A program made the position numbers and the translations under genes. Of a stretch of DNA of 28,135 bases, positions 16,823 through 24,083 are shown piece by piece; positions within the stretch are counted from its first letter, which is position 1, and every line of letters begins with the position of its first letter. This DNA comes from JBGPIT01 sp041485125 (GTDB lineage: Bacteria; Desulfobacterota; Binatia; UTPRO1), in contig JBGPIT010000016.1 of assembly GCA_041485125.1 (NCBI GenBank), positions 1-28,135 of the forward strand. Direction: 5' to 3'. The notes below the pieces were generated by a model. It was given only the letters and a program-made list of their open reading frames with translations. It searched no databases and was not told the origin of the DNA.

Positions 16823-17706
16823 AGATCGGGTTCATCGGACTCGGGATCATGGGCAAGCCCATGGCGCGCAATCTCGCGCGCGCCGGGCACACCGTCGTCG
16901 GCTTCAGCCGCACGCGCGCCTCGATCGACGCGGTTGCGGACGCCGGCGTGCGCGCGGGCGCGAGCGTCGCCGACGTCGCCTCCGGCGCCGACGTCGTGAT
17001 CACCATGCTCCCCGACGGCCCCGACGTCGCCGCGGTGGCGCGCGGTGAGGCCGGGCTGCTCGCCGCCGCCCGCGCCGGCACGCTCTGGATCGACATGAGC
17101 ACGATCGACCCGGCGCTCGCGGCGGCGCTTGCCGCCGAAGCGCGTGCGGTCGGCGTGCGTAGCCTCGACGCGCCGGTCTCGGGTGGAGACACCGGCGCCA
17201 TCGCCGGGACGCTCGCGATCATGGTCGGCGGTGAGCGCGCCGACTTCGACGCCGCGTTGCCGGTGCTCGAGGCGCTCGGGCGCGCGGTGATCTACATCGG
17301 TCCGGCGGGACACGGCCAATCGGCGAAGCTCTGCAATCAGGTGGTCGGCGCGCTCACCTTGCTCGCGGTGAGCGAGGGCCTGGTGCTCGCGGAGCGCTCC
17401 GGTGTCGATGCCGCCGCCGTGCTGCGCGCGGTCAGCGCCGGTGCCGCGGCGTCGTGGATGCTCGAGCACTTGGGACCGCGGATGCTGGCCGGAGATTTCC
17501 GCGCCGGGTTCTTCGTCGACTTGCAGCTGAAGGATCTGCGCTTGGTCGCCGATCAGGCGCGGCGCGCCGCCACGCCGCTTCCGGGCGCGGCGTTGGTGGA
17601 GCAGCTCTTCCGGGCGGTGAGCGCCGCCGGCGGCGGGCGCCTCGGGACGCAAGCGCTGATCACGGCGCTCCGCCGTCTCGCTGCCGCACCTGACCCGATC
17701 GAGTAA
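16819..17706 (+). CDS. NAD(P)-dependent beta-hydroxyacid dehydrogenase (3-hydroxyisobutyrate / tartronate-semialdehyde reductase family)
   Basis: A cytoplasmic dehydrogenase, 295 aa, that interconverts a beta-hydroxyacid and its semialdehyde. The Rossmann motif is at the very start (GFIGLGIMGKPM, Gly7-X-Gly9-X2-Gly12), the substrate-binding DAPVSGGDTGA follows, and the catalytic Lys170 is in GHGQSAKLCNQ. Length matches the family. GTG 16819 overlaps the phoR stop by four bases, so it is translated with phoR although it has no known phosphate role. Which substrate it uses (3-hydroxyisobutyrate, tartronate semialdehyde, succinic semialdehyde) cannot be told by eye. Confidence 0.88.
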   Translation: MKIGFIGLGIMGKPMARNLARAGHTVVGFSRTRASIDAVADAGVRAGASVADVASGADVVITMLPDGPDVAAVARGEAGLLAAARAGTLWIDMSTIDPALAAALAAEARAVGVRSLDAPVSGGDTGAIAGTLAIMVGGERADFDAALPVLEALGRAVIYIGPAGHGQSAKLCNQVVGALTLLAVSEGLVLAERSGVDAAAVLRAVSAGAAASWMLEHLGPRMLAGDFRAGFFVDLQLKDLRLVADQARRAATPLPGAALVEQLFRAVSAAGGGRLGTQALITALRRLAAAPDPIE

Positions 17707-17723
17707 CGGCCTCCACGCACGCC

Positions 17724-17743
17724 CGGCGCTCGCGATCGCGCCG
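17724..17743. terminator. Possible hairpin between convergent genes
   Basis: CGGCGC (17724-17729) pairs with GCGCCG (17738-17743) around the loop TCGCGATC. It sits in the 54-base gap between the dehydrogenase and the convergent anti-sigma gene. No T-run follows on either strand, so terminator activity is doubtful. Confidence 0.3.
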
Positions 17744-17760
17744 CGGTGTCCGACGCGAGC

Positions 17761-18750
17761 TCAGCGCGAGAGCGGCATCGTGGCGCCCGCCGTGACGCGC
17801 GGCGACGCCGCGGGTCCGGCGATCCGCAGCGCGACGTCGCTGGCGTTCGTGACCGGGCCGCCCGGTGCGAGGAGCGCGAGGGCGGCGGCGTCGACACCGC
17901 GGGCCCGGAGGCCGAGATCGAGTGTCGTCGCGGCGTCGAGCCCGGCGGTGCCGCTGACGGTGAGCTCGCCCGCGCCGATCTTCCCATGGAGCGCGACCGT
18001 GACGGCATCCGCGCCGGGCGTGATCGTTCCCTCGACGGCGTCGATGCGGATCGGCGGCAGCGCCTGCCGCTCGACGATCAACGTGCCGCCGGTGACGTCG
18101 ACCGGCGCGAGCGTCGCGAGGGTGGTGACCCGCGCGACGTCACGCGCAGAAGGCGGGTCCGATCCTCCGCCGTCCGCGGGGAGACGGACGTGCAGGACCG
18201 GCCGCACCAGTCGGAGCCGGTCGACGCGCACGTCGCCGCGCACGAGCGGGGCGAGACCGAGCGAGATCTCGAGCGCGTCCGCGGCCGAGCGGCCGGTGGC
18301 CGCGTCGCCGATCGCGATGCGGTCGAGAGCGATATCGACCGTCCCCGCGCTCGGCGCGAGCGCGATCCGTAGCGTGCCGATGTCGATCGGGTCACCGGCG
18401 GCGATGGTCGCCCGTGCCGCGAGCACACCGGCCATCCCGCGAAGCGCGAGCTGGACGCCGGCATATGCGATCGCGGCGGTCACGACGAAGGCGAGCCCCG
18501 CGGCGATCGTGCCGCGAAGCACCCGGCGCTCCGAGGTCCGCCCGCTCGTGGACCTGATCTCGACGCTCGGCTCGATCGCCGCGGCTTCGGCGCTCGCTTC
18601 CACGACCGCGGCCACCACGTCGAGACAGAGCGTGCAGTGCGCGAGGTGTTGCTCGACCGCCGCTCGCGCCGGGGCGTCGAGACGGTCCTCGAGAAGCTGC
18701 GCCACCAGCTCCGCGTCCGGACACGCGTCGGCAACCGGATGTCGGCTCAT
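17761..18750 (-). CDS. Zinc-finger anti-sigma factor with AsmA-like periplasmic domain
   Basis: A 329-aa membrane protein, likely holding the adjacent sigma factor inactive. The N-terminus has the zinc anti-sigma pattern His35-X3-Cys39-X2-Cys42 (HLAHCTLC). A single membrane helix is at about 81-103. The outer part (104-329) has repeats typical of AsmA/DUF748-type proteins: IGTLRIALAPSAGTVDIALDRIAIGDAATG, LVRGDVRVDRLRLVRPVLHV, then GTLIVERQALPPIRIDAVEGTI. These describe a beta-strand ladder rather than a usual sensor. It starts inside the sigma gene's stop (ATGA, 18747-18750), the standard sigma/anti-sigma arrangement. The zinc-finger part is firm; the AsmA-like call is by eye and moderate. 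Confidence 0.75.
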   Translation of the reverse strand: MSRHPVADACPDAELVAQLLEDRLDAPARAAVEQHLAHCTLCLDVVAAVVEASAEAAAIEPSVEIRSTSGRTSERRVLRGTIAAGLAFVVTAAIAYAGVQLALRGMAGVLAARATIAAGDPIDIGTLRIALAPSAGTVDIALDRIAIGDAATGRSAADALEISLGLAPLVRGDVRVDRLRLVRPVLHVRLPADGGGSDPPSARDVARVTTLATLAPVDVTGGTLIVERQALPPIRIDAVEGTITPGADAVTVALHGKIGAGELTVSGTAGLDAATTLDLGLRARGVDAAALALLAPGGPVTNASDVALRIAGPAASPRVTAGATMPLSR

Positions 18751-19349
18751 CGTCGCTCCTCGAGCGATCGCCGGAGCGATTTCAGAATGCGGCTCTTGCG
18801 GACGTAGGCGGCGTTCGCGCTCACGCCGAGCGCGCGCGCGACCTCGGGAAGCCCGACGCCGCGCACCAGGTGCAGCTCGACCAGGAGACGGTCCTTCGCG
18901 CCGAGCGCGTCGAGCTCGCCGGCGAGCCGCGCCGCGGTCTCCGCGGCCTCGGCGCTGTCGGCGGGATCGGGAGCGTCGCTGCGGAGCGAGCGCCGGAGCT
19001 CGATCATGGCGGGCGTCTCGTCGTCGAGCGCCACCAGGCGGCGCTCGCGCCGCAAGAGATCGATGGCGAGACGGACGGCGACGACCCGCAGCCAGCCGGC
19101 GAACGAGCAGCCGTTCCGGCCTTCGAAGTGCCGCAGGCGCCGGCCGTCATCGGCGAAGAGGGCGAGAAACACCTCGTGCGTGAGATCCTCGGCGAGCTCG
19201 CTGCGTCCGGGCAGGCGGCGGGCGAGGTAGCGCGCGATGACTGCCCGCACGGTCGGCGCGTAGGCGACGAAGAGGCGCGTTGCCGCACCGTCCGCGCCGG
19301 CGCAGTACGCTGCGAGCAGGGGCTCGTCCGCCGAGGCATCATCCATCAT
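18747..19349 (-). CDS. ECF-type RNA polymerase sigma factor
   Basis: A 200-aa extracytoplasmic-function sigma factor. Region 2 contains SELAEDLTHEVFLALFADD, and the RNA-polymerase- and -10-binding helices follow (FEGRNGCSFAGWLRVVAVRLAIDLLRR). Region 4 is a helix-turn-helix (LVRGVGLPEVARALGVSANAAYVRKSRILKSLRR). I chose the ATG at 19349 because GGAAGTG sits just upstream; ATG 19346 is next to it, and an in-frame start at 19442 would add 31 residues unlike any sigma factor. It overlaps the anti-sigma gene by four bases. It lacks the C-terminal extension of some ECF groups. Target promoters unknown; it probably also drives its own operon. Confidence 0.88.
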   Translation of the reverse strand: MMDDASADEPLLAAYCAGADGAATRLFVAYAPTVRAVIARYLARRLPGRSELAEDLTHEVFLALFADDGRRLRHFEGRNGCSFAGWLRVVAVRLAIDLLRRERRLVALDDETPAMIELRRSLRSDAPDPADSAEAAETAARLAGELDALGAKDRLLVELHLVRGVGLPEVARALGVSANAAYVRKSRILKSLRRSLEERR

Positions 19350-19354
19350 CACTT

Positions 19355-19367
19355 CCACGGATCGTGG
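19355..19367. promoter_or_regulatory. Inverted repeat just before the sigma factor start
   Basis: CCACG (19355-19359) and CGTGG (19363-19367) form a perfect 5-bp inverted repeat around GAT, six bases upstream of the sigma factor ATG in the 64-base divergent gap. It could be an operator or a stem masking the ribosome site. Short perfect repeats are common in GC-rich DNA. Confidence 0.25.
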
Positions 19368-19413
19368 CCGGGCGCGTGCCGACAGATCCACCGCGTCCAG
19401 GCGTCTCATCGAG

Positions 19414-19695
19414 GTGGCCGCACTGCCCATCATCGCGATCATCGCTGCCGTGCTCGTCGTCGTGGCGTCATACTTGGCCGGCCGGGTGGCTGGAAAGAGA
19501 GAGACGATTCCATGGCGTCCGATCTTTCAGCTGGTCGATCACTATACGCGCTGCCGCGGCGAAGACCCCGCGGCGGTCCGCGCGCGCATCACGGCCGAGC
19601 TGCAGATTCCGTCCTGGGCCTGGCAGGAGCTCTTGCGCCGGCGCGAGCCGCTTGTCCGCGGCCGTCGCACGATCCGGCCGGAAGCACGGGTATGA
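19414..19695 (+). CDS. Small membrane protein, hypothetical (paralogue 1)
   Basis: A 93-aa protein of unknown function starting at GTG 19414. Residues 2-23 are one hydrophobic helix (ALPIIAIIAAVLVVVASYLA), followed by a basic junction (GKRE) and a polar tail with HYTRCRGEDPAAVRARI. The stop overlaps the next gene's ATG (ATGA, 19692-19695), which supports both being genes. The same helix-plus-tail plan and a similar His-X3-Cys-X-Gly-Glu segment occur in the next protein. It is divergent from the ECF sigma factor. No ribosome site of note. Confidence is moderate because it is short. Confidence 0.5.
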   Translation: MAALPIIAIIAAVLVVVASYLAGRVAGKRETIPWRPIFQLVDHYTRCRGEDPAAVRARITAELQIPSWAWQELLRRREPLVRGRRTIRPEARV

Positions 19696-19928
19696 CGGGA
19701 CTGCTCTGGAGCGCGGTGCTTGCGGCAGCGACGCTGCCCGCGGCGTCGCTTGCGTATCGCGTCGGCTACCGCCGCGGCCGGCCGCCGTTTCCCGTGCGAC
19801 TCCGCGCCGATCTCGCCTGCCACAAGCGCGAGTGTCTCGGCGAGCCCGCCGAGCGGGTCGAGCGGGACCTCCTCCTCTTCTTGGGTCCGGAGCGACACCG
19901 GCCGGCGAGCGCCCGCTCGTCGCGCTGA
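19692..19928 (+). CDS. Small membrane protein, hypothetical (paralogue 2)
   Basis: A 78-aa protein of unknown function starting at ATG 19692. An N-terminal hydrophobic helix (LLWSAVLAAATLPAASLAY) is followed by a basic segment (RVGYRRGRPP) and HKRECLGEPAERVERDLLLFLG, which can be aligned with HYTRCRGEDPAAVRARI of the gene before. It ends nine bases before the convergent amidotransferase gene. The two may be a translationally coupled pair in the membrane next to the sigma/anti-sigma operon. Confidence 0.5.
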   Translation: MTGLLWSAVLAAATLPAASLAYRVGYRRGRPPFPVRLRADLACHKRECLGEPAERVERDLLLFLGPERHRPASARSSR

Positions 19929-19937
19929 TCCCGAAGC

Positions 19938-20618
19938 TCAGCGCTCGAGGAACACGCGGGTCGCGATCGTCGCGGCGCGGGCGTTGGCGCGGGCGAAATC
20001 CGGCGCGGCGTCCCCCGCGGGAAGCGGCGCACCGGCGGAGAACGCCTCACACCACGCCGCCACCATTCCGGCGTCGATCTCGAGGTGGAAGAGGAGCCCG
20101 TAGACGTGACGGCCCACACGGAAGGCCTGCAGCGGGCAACGCGCGCTCGACGCGAGTGGCACGGCCGACGGCGGCAGCGTGAAGACGTTGCGATGCCACT
20201 CCAGCGCGGCGAAGGTCGTCATCGCGGCGAAGACGGGGTCCTCTGCGGCCTCGTCCGTGGCGCGGATCGTGAACCAGCCGACCTCGGCCTCGTCGCCGCG
20301 CGACACCTCGCTACCCGCGACGGTCGCGATCAGCTGCGATCCCAAGCACACGCCGAGCGTCGGCAGATCGGCCTCGACCGCTCGAGCGATGAGGGCACGC
20401 TCGGCCTGCAGCCAGGGATGGAGATGATCCTCGTAGACGTTCATCGGGCCGCCCATGACGATCAGACCGCCGTAGCCGGCGAGGCTCGACGGAGAGCCGG
20501 CGCCGTCGAAGAGCGCGACGGTCTCGAGCGTGGCGCCGCCTTCGCGCAGGGTGGCGGCGAGCGCGCCCGGATGCTCGAGCGGATGGTGCTGGAGAACGAG
20601 GATCCGCGGCCCGCTCAC
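19938..20618 (-). CDS. Class I glutamine amidotransferase (GMP-synthase-like)
   Basis: A 226-aa glutaminase-fold protein. The nucleophile elbow GVCLGSQLIA holds Cys91; the upstream IVMGGPMNVYED is the oxyanion loop; LLFHLEID near residue 185 supplies the His-Glu pair. No synthetase domain is attached, so the acceptor of the ammonia is unknown; free-standing relatives include gamma-glutamyl hydrolase-like and GMP-synthase-like proteins. I chose GTG 20618, which overlaps the stop of the MetE-like gene by four bases; the longer frame to 20750 would add 44 poorly conserved residues lying over that gene. It probably shares the MetE transcript. Confidence 0.82.
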   Translation of the reverse strand: MSGPRILVLQHHPLEHPGALAATLREGGATLETVALFDGAGSPSSLAGYGGLIVMGGPMNVYEDHLHPWLQAERALIARAVEADLPTLGVCLGSQLIATVAGSEVSRGDEAEVGWFTIRATDEAAEDPVFAAMTTFAALEWHRNVFTLPPSAVPLASSARCPLQAFRVGRHVYGLLFHLEIDAGMVAAWCEAFSAGAPLPAGDAAPDFARANARAATIATRVFLER

Positions 20619-21643
20619 CGTGCCGCCTCGTTGCCGCGCGACTCGGCGAGCTCGCGGCGGACGTCGTGGGTCGCCGCGACCATCTCCGCGAGCTTCTCCT
20701 CGGCCTCCTCGAGCGTGCGTGTCTTCAGGCCGCAATCCGGCCCGATCCACAGCAGCTCGGGCGCGAGCAGTCGGGCAGCGCGGCGGATACGGGCGGCGAT
20801 CTCCGAGCGCAAGGTGGTGTGGTGCGAGTGCACGTCGATCACGCCGACCGACATGTCCTTGGTGAACGGATCGCGCGCGAAGATCTCGAGCAGGTCGAGG
20901 CTCGAATGCGAGATCGCGAGATCGAGGTTGTCGGCGGGGAGCTGGAGCACGCCGGGGTAGATCGTCTCGAAGGCGCCGTAGCAGGCGTGGATGACGAAGT
21001 ACGCGGGCAGCCCGTCGGTGAGCACGTGCAGCGCCTCGGTCGCGAGCGGCAGCTCTTCGGGGCGGACCGAGAGGGCGGGCTCGTCGATCTGGACGATGCG
21101 CGCGCCCGCCTCGACCAGCGCTTCGAGCTCACGCCGGATCTCGGCCGCGAGCGCCAGACAGGCGTCGCGCCGGTCGGCGTAGTGCTCGACGAACGACCAA
21201 TCCATCAACGTGTAGGGGCCGGTCAGCATTCCTTTCACCGGACGCTTGGTGAGCGACTGCGCGAAGCGCCACCACGCGACGGTGATCGGCGCGGTCCAGC
21301 GCACCTCGTCGACGATGATGGGCTTGCGGTAGTAGCGGTTGCCGTAGGCGCGCACCAAGCCGCCGGCGGCGAAGCCGTGCAGGTGCTCCGCGAAGTAGGT
21401 AACCATGTCGCCGCGGTACATCTCGCCGTCGACGAGCACGTCGAGACCGAGACGCTCCTGGACGCGGATCCAATACTCGGTCGCGCGCCGCGCCTCGTCG
21501 TCGAGCTCCTCGGCCGCGAGCTCGCCGCGCGCGAACGCGGCACGCGCGTGCATCAGCGCCGCGGTCTTCGGAAAGCTGCCGCAGGTGGTGAGGGGGAGCA
21601 GCGGCAGCGTCACGTCGAGGCGCGCGAGCTTGGCGCGGCTCAT
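20615..21643 (-). CDS. MetE C-terminal (catalytic) domain as a separate protein
   Basis: A 342-aa protein like the C-terminal half of cobalamin-independent methionine synthase, which transfers methyl to homocysteine at a zinc site. It starts LPLTTCGSFPKT, has VDGEMYRGDMV, the YGNRYYRKPI segment typical of the MetE C-domain, QIDEPAL, the zinc pair in VIHACYG (His-X-Cys) and GPDCGLKTR carrying the third zinc Cys. The Glu ligand of E. coli MetE (in I-E-T-S) is not obvious (A-I-S-H). Start ATG 21643 overlaps the N-domain-like gene's stop. It could instead be a stand-alone core-MetE enzyme. Confidence 0.85.
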   Translation of the reverse strand: MSRAKLARLDVTLPLLPLTTCGSFPKTAALMHARAAFARGELAAEELDDEARRATEYWIRVQERLGLDVLVDGEMYRGDMVTYFAEHLHGFAAGGLVRAYGNRYYRKPIIVDEVRWTAPITVAWWRFAQSLTKRPVKGMLTGPYTLMDWSFVEHYADRRDACLALAAEIRRELEALVEAGARIVQIDEPALSVRPEELPLATEALHVLTDGLPAYFVIHACYGAFETIYPGVLQLPADNLDLAISHSSLDLLEIFARDPFTKDMSVGVIDVHSHHTTLRSEIAARIRRAARLLAPELLWIGPDCGLKTRTLEEAEEKLAEMVAATHDVRRELAESRGNEAAR

Positions 21644-22626
21644 GCTCGTGCTCCGGTGAGCGCGCGCCGTAGCCCGACGAGGATGCCGAGCTTCCGGCGC
21701 GCATGCTCGCGCGGCAGGTACTCGAGGCCGCACGAGGAGGTGACGTAGAGCGGCTCGCGCGCCGCCGCCGCGATCGGCTCGACCAGGCGGGCAAGCGCCG
21801 GCACGTCCTCCATGCGGGTGTTGCGTCCGTCGACGATCCCGAGGGCGAGCCGCTTCTGCGGCGGGTCGCGACGCAGGCGTTCCGCGAGCGTCGGGCTCGC
21901 GGGCAAGTCGAGGGCGAGCACGTCGACCGGCAAGAGCGCCAGCTCGTCCAAGAGCGGTGCGACGTCGCCGAAGAAAGTCGCCAGGGTCAGCTCGACGTTC
22001 ACCTTCTGCGCGCTCACCCGCGCCAGCGCCTCGGCGAGGATGGGTAGATCTTCGGGGTGACGGATGATCGCCGGCTCGTCGATCTGGACGTGGCTCGCCC
22101 CCGCCGCTTGCAGCTCGTCCATCTCGACCGCGAGCACGTCGGCATAGGCGAGCGTCAGCGCGGCGACGTCGGGATAGTGGGGCGTCTCGATCACCGAGTG
22201 GCGCGCCAGCGTGTACGGCCCGGTGAGCACCGCCTTCACCGGACGCGGCGACTTGCGCGCCGCGAAGCGGTACTCCGCCGCGACGATCGACGAGGTGCGG
22301 GTGATGCGATCGCGGACCACCGGCTGGCGCACGTAGAAGTTGTTGTCGAAGTAGCGCAGCAGGCCGTTGATGGTGACGCCGGCGAGCTTGCGGCCGGTGT
22401 GCGAGACCGGATCGTACCAGCGTACGAGCCCGTCGGTGACGACGTCGAGGCCGCTTTCGGTCTGCTCGCGCACGATGTCGGCGGCGACCTGATCCTCGAC
22501 GGTGTGGAACGTGCTTTCGGCGATCGCACCCACCTCGAAGGCGGCGTACGCGCGACGGCAGCGTTGCTGGCCGGGCTCCTCGCCGATGCGCGGGTAGGAG
22601 CCCGCGCTGGCCGTCAGGATACGCAT
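21640..22626 (-). CDS. MetE N-terminal-domain-like protein (partner of split MetE)
   Basis: A 328-aa MetE-family protein resembling the N-terminal half: GSYPRIG at residues 9-15 recalls the PRIG start of MetE, RYFDNNFYVRQP matches the FDTNYHY element of the N-domain, and QIDEPAI is present. The zinc His-X-Cys of the catalytic half is replaced by LTLATFFGD, as in N-domains. A single Cys remains in SSCGLEYLP. In full-length MetE (about 750 aa) this half carries folate-polyglutamate-binding surfaces. Here it is the first gene of a three-gene minus-strand unit overlapping the catalytic half by four bases. Paired core-MetE enzymes are the alternative. Confidence 0.78.
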   Translation of the reverse strand: MRILTASAGSYPRIGEEPGQQRCRRAYAAFEVGAIAESTFHTVEDQVAADIVREQTESGLDVVTDGLVRWYDPVSHTGRKLAGVTINGLLRYFDNNFYVRQPVVRDRITRTSSIVAAEYRFAARKSPRPVKAVLTGPYTLARHSVIETPHYPDVAALTLAYADVLAVEMDELQAAGASHVQIDEPAIIRHPEDLPILAEALARVSAQKVNVELTLATFFGDVAPLLDELALLPVDVLALDLPASPTLAERLRRDPPQKRLALGIVDGRNTRMEDVPALARLVEPIAAAAREPLYVTSSCGLEYLPREHARRKLGILVGLRRALTGARA

Positions 22627-22665
22627 GGAATGGGTCGCAGCACGGTCGAGCGCCGATCACCATCG

Positions 22666-22693
22666 ACCATATCGTGCCATCCGGAACGTGCAA
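22666..22693 (-). promoter_or_regulatory. Possible promoter of the MetE/amidotransferase operon
   Basis: On the minus strand, TTGCAC (22688-22693) and TATGGT (22666-22671) are 16 bases apart, about 40 bases upstream of the ATG at 22626. The -10 matches four of six consensus bases, the -35 three. Weak evidence. I saw no cobalamin or SAM riboswitch in 22627-22780. Confidence 0.3.
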
Positions 22694-22780
22694 GTCGTCG
22701 GCGCGGATTCGGAACGGACGCGGCGGTGACGCGGGAGATCGCGCCTTGAGCCCCCGCGGATGCTCGCGTAAGACGCGCTG

Positions 22781-24076
22781 GTGTCCTCACCGCGGCGCAC
22801 CACCGAAGGCACGCGACGGAGGCGCAAGGCGGTCCCGGAGAAGGTGGTCCGGCGCGCACCGGTCGGCACGCGACCACGCGACCAGCCGCCGGCACGGCCT
22901 CCGTCGCGCTCGTCGCGTCGCCCGGCGCAGCGCCTCGCCGACGTTGTGGTCGTCGGCGGCGGCATCATCGGGTGCGCCGTCGCCCGCGAGCTCGCGCGCG
23001 CTGGCGTCCGCGTCACCGTTCTCGAGCGCGGTGAGCCGGGGCGCGAGGCCTCGTCGGCGGCCGCGGGCATGCTCGGACCGCAGGCCGAGTGCGATGCGGC
23101 GGGCCCGCTCCTCACGCTCGGCATCGCCAGCCGCGCCCTCTATCCAGAGACCGTCGCGGCGCTGCACGAGGAGACCGGCATCGATCCGGAGCTCGACCGC
23201 GACGGCATCCTCTACGTCGCGCTCGATGAGCAGGAGGAGGCGATCTTGCTCGCACGGGCAGCCTGGCAGCGGCGCGCGGGCTTCGCGGTCGAGCGTTTGA
23301 CCGCCGACGCCGTCGGCGCGCTCGAGCCGTCGGTCGGCGCCGCGGTGCGCTCCGCGATCCGCTTTCCCGACGATCATCGTCTCGACAACGTGCGCCTCAC
23401 GCGCGCGTATGCGGTCGCGGCGGTGCGGGCCGGGGTCGCGGTGCGTGGCGGCGTACCGGTGCTCGCGGTGCGTCGCGAGGGTGGGCGCGCGACCGGCGTG
23501 GTCACGCCGCGCGGCACGGTCACCGCGGGCGCGGTCGTCAATGCCGCGGGCGCGTGGTCGGCCCAGGTCGACGGCAGCGCCACGCTCGCCGTGCATCCGG
23601 TGCGCGGCCAGATGGTCGCGCTCCGTCTGCCGCGCGCGCCGTTCCGCCACGCGATCTACTCGCACGGCGTCTACCTGGTGCCACGTCGCGACGGGCGCGT
23701 GCTGGCGGGGAGCACCTACGAGCAGGTGGGGTACGACAAGCGCGTCACCGGCGACGGGCTGCAGGGCATCCTCGAGCGCACGTTTCGCGTCGCACCGCGG
23801 CTCGCCGACGCGACGTTCGTCGAGGCGTGGGCGGGCCTCCGTCCCGGTACCCCGGACAACCTGCCGATTCTCGGCGCCGACGCGTCGTACGCGGGCCTCT
23901 ACCACGCGACCGGCCACTATCGGAGCGGCATCCTGCTCGCGCCCGTCACCGCGCGGCTGATGCGCGAGCTGATCGTGGACGGGGCCGCATCGGTCGATCT
24001 CGCGCCGTTCGCGCCCGCGCGCTTCGCGCGCCGCACCGCACCGCCGGCGCGGACCGCGCGCCGGCGCGCCGACTGA
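22781..24076 (+). CDS. ThiO-like glycine oxidase / FAD-dependent amino-acid oxidase
   Basis: FAD-dependent oxidoreductase of the DadA/ThiO (DAO) family, 431 aa. The dinucleotide-binding motif is VVVGGGIIGCAVARELARAG (Gly59-X-Gly61-X2-Gly64), followed by LERGEPGREASSAAAGML. NAAGAWS and a C-terminal GLRPGTPDNLPILG then YHATGHYRSGILLAP give the FAD/substrate-binding end seen in ThiO, which makes iminoglycine for thiamine thiazole. An Arg/Pro-rich 53-residue leader precedes the fold; the GTG at 22781 has no clear ribosome site, and a GTG at 22844 is possible, so the true start is uncertain. No thiamine genes lie beside it, so another amino-acid oxidase is possible. Confidence 0.8.
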   Translation: MSSPRRTTEGTRRRRKAVPEKVVRRAPVGTRPRDQPPARPPSRSSRRPAQRLADVVVVGGGIIGCAVARELARAGVRVTVLERGEPGREASSAAAGMLGPQAECDAAGPLLTLGIASRALYPETVAALHEETGIDPELDRDGILYVALDEQEEAILLARAAWQRRAGFAVERLTADAVGALEPSVGAAVRSAIRFPDDHRLDNVRLTRAYAVAAVRAGVAVRGGVPVLAVRREGGRATGVVTPRGTVTAGAVVNAAGAWSAQVDGSATLAVHPVRGQMVALRLPRAPFRHAIYSHGVYLVPRRDGRVLAGSTYEQVGYDKRVTGDGLQGILERTFRVAPRLADATFVEAWAGLRPGTPDNLPILGADASYAGLYHATGHYRSGILLAPVTARLMRELIVDGAASVDLAPFAPARFARRTAPPARTARRRAD

Positions 24077-24083
24077 CGGGCGC

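Noticed and set aside
21644..22693. Upstream extension of the MetE catalytic gene in its own frame
   Set aside because: It is antisense-like in composition and overlaps the recognised N-domain gene; ATG 21643 with ATGA overlap is the better start.
22627..22780. Riboswitch (cobalamin, SAM or TPP) between the MetE and ThiO-like genes
   Set aside because: No recognisable conserved core of any of these classes by eye; a covariance-model search would settle it.
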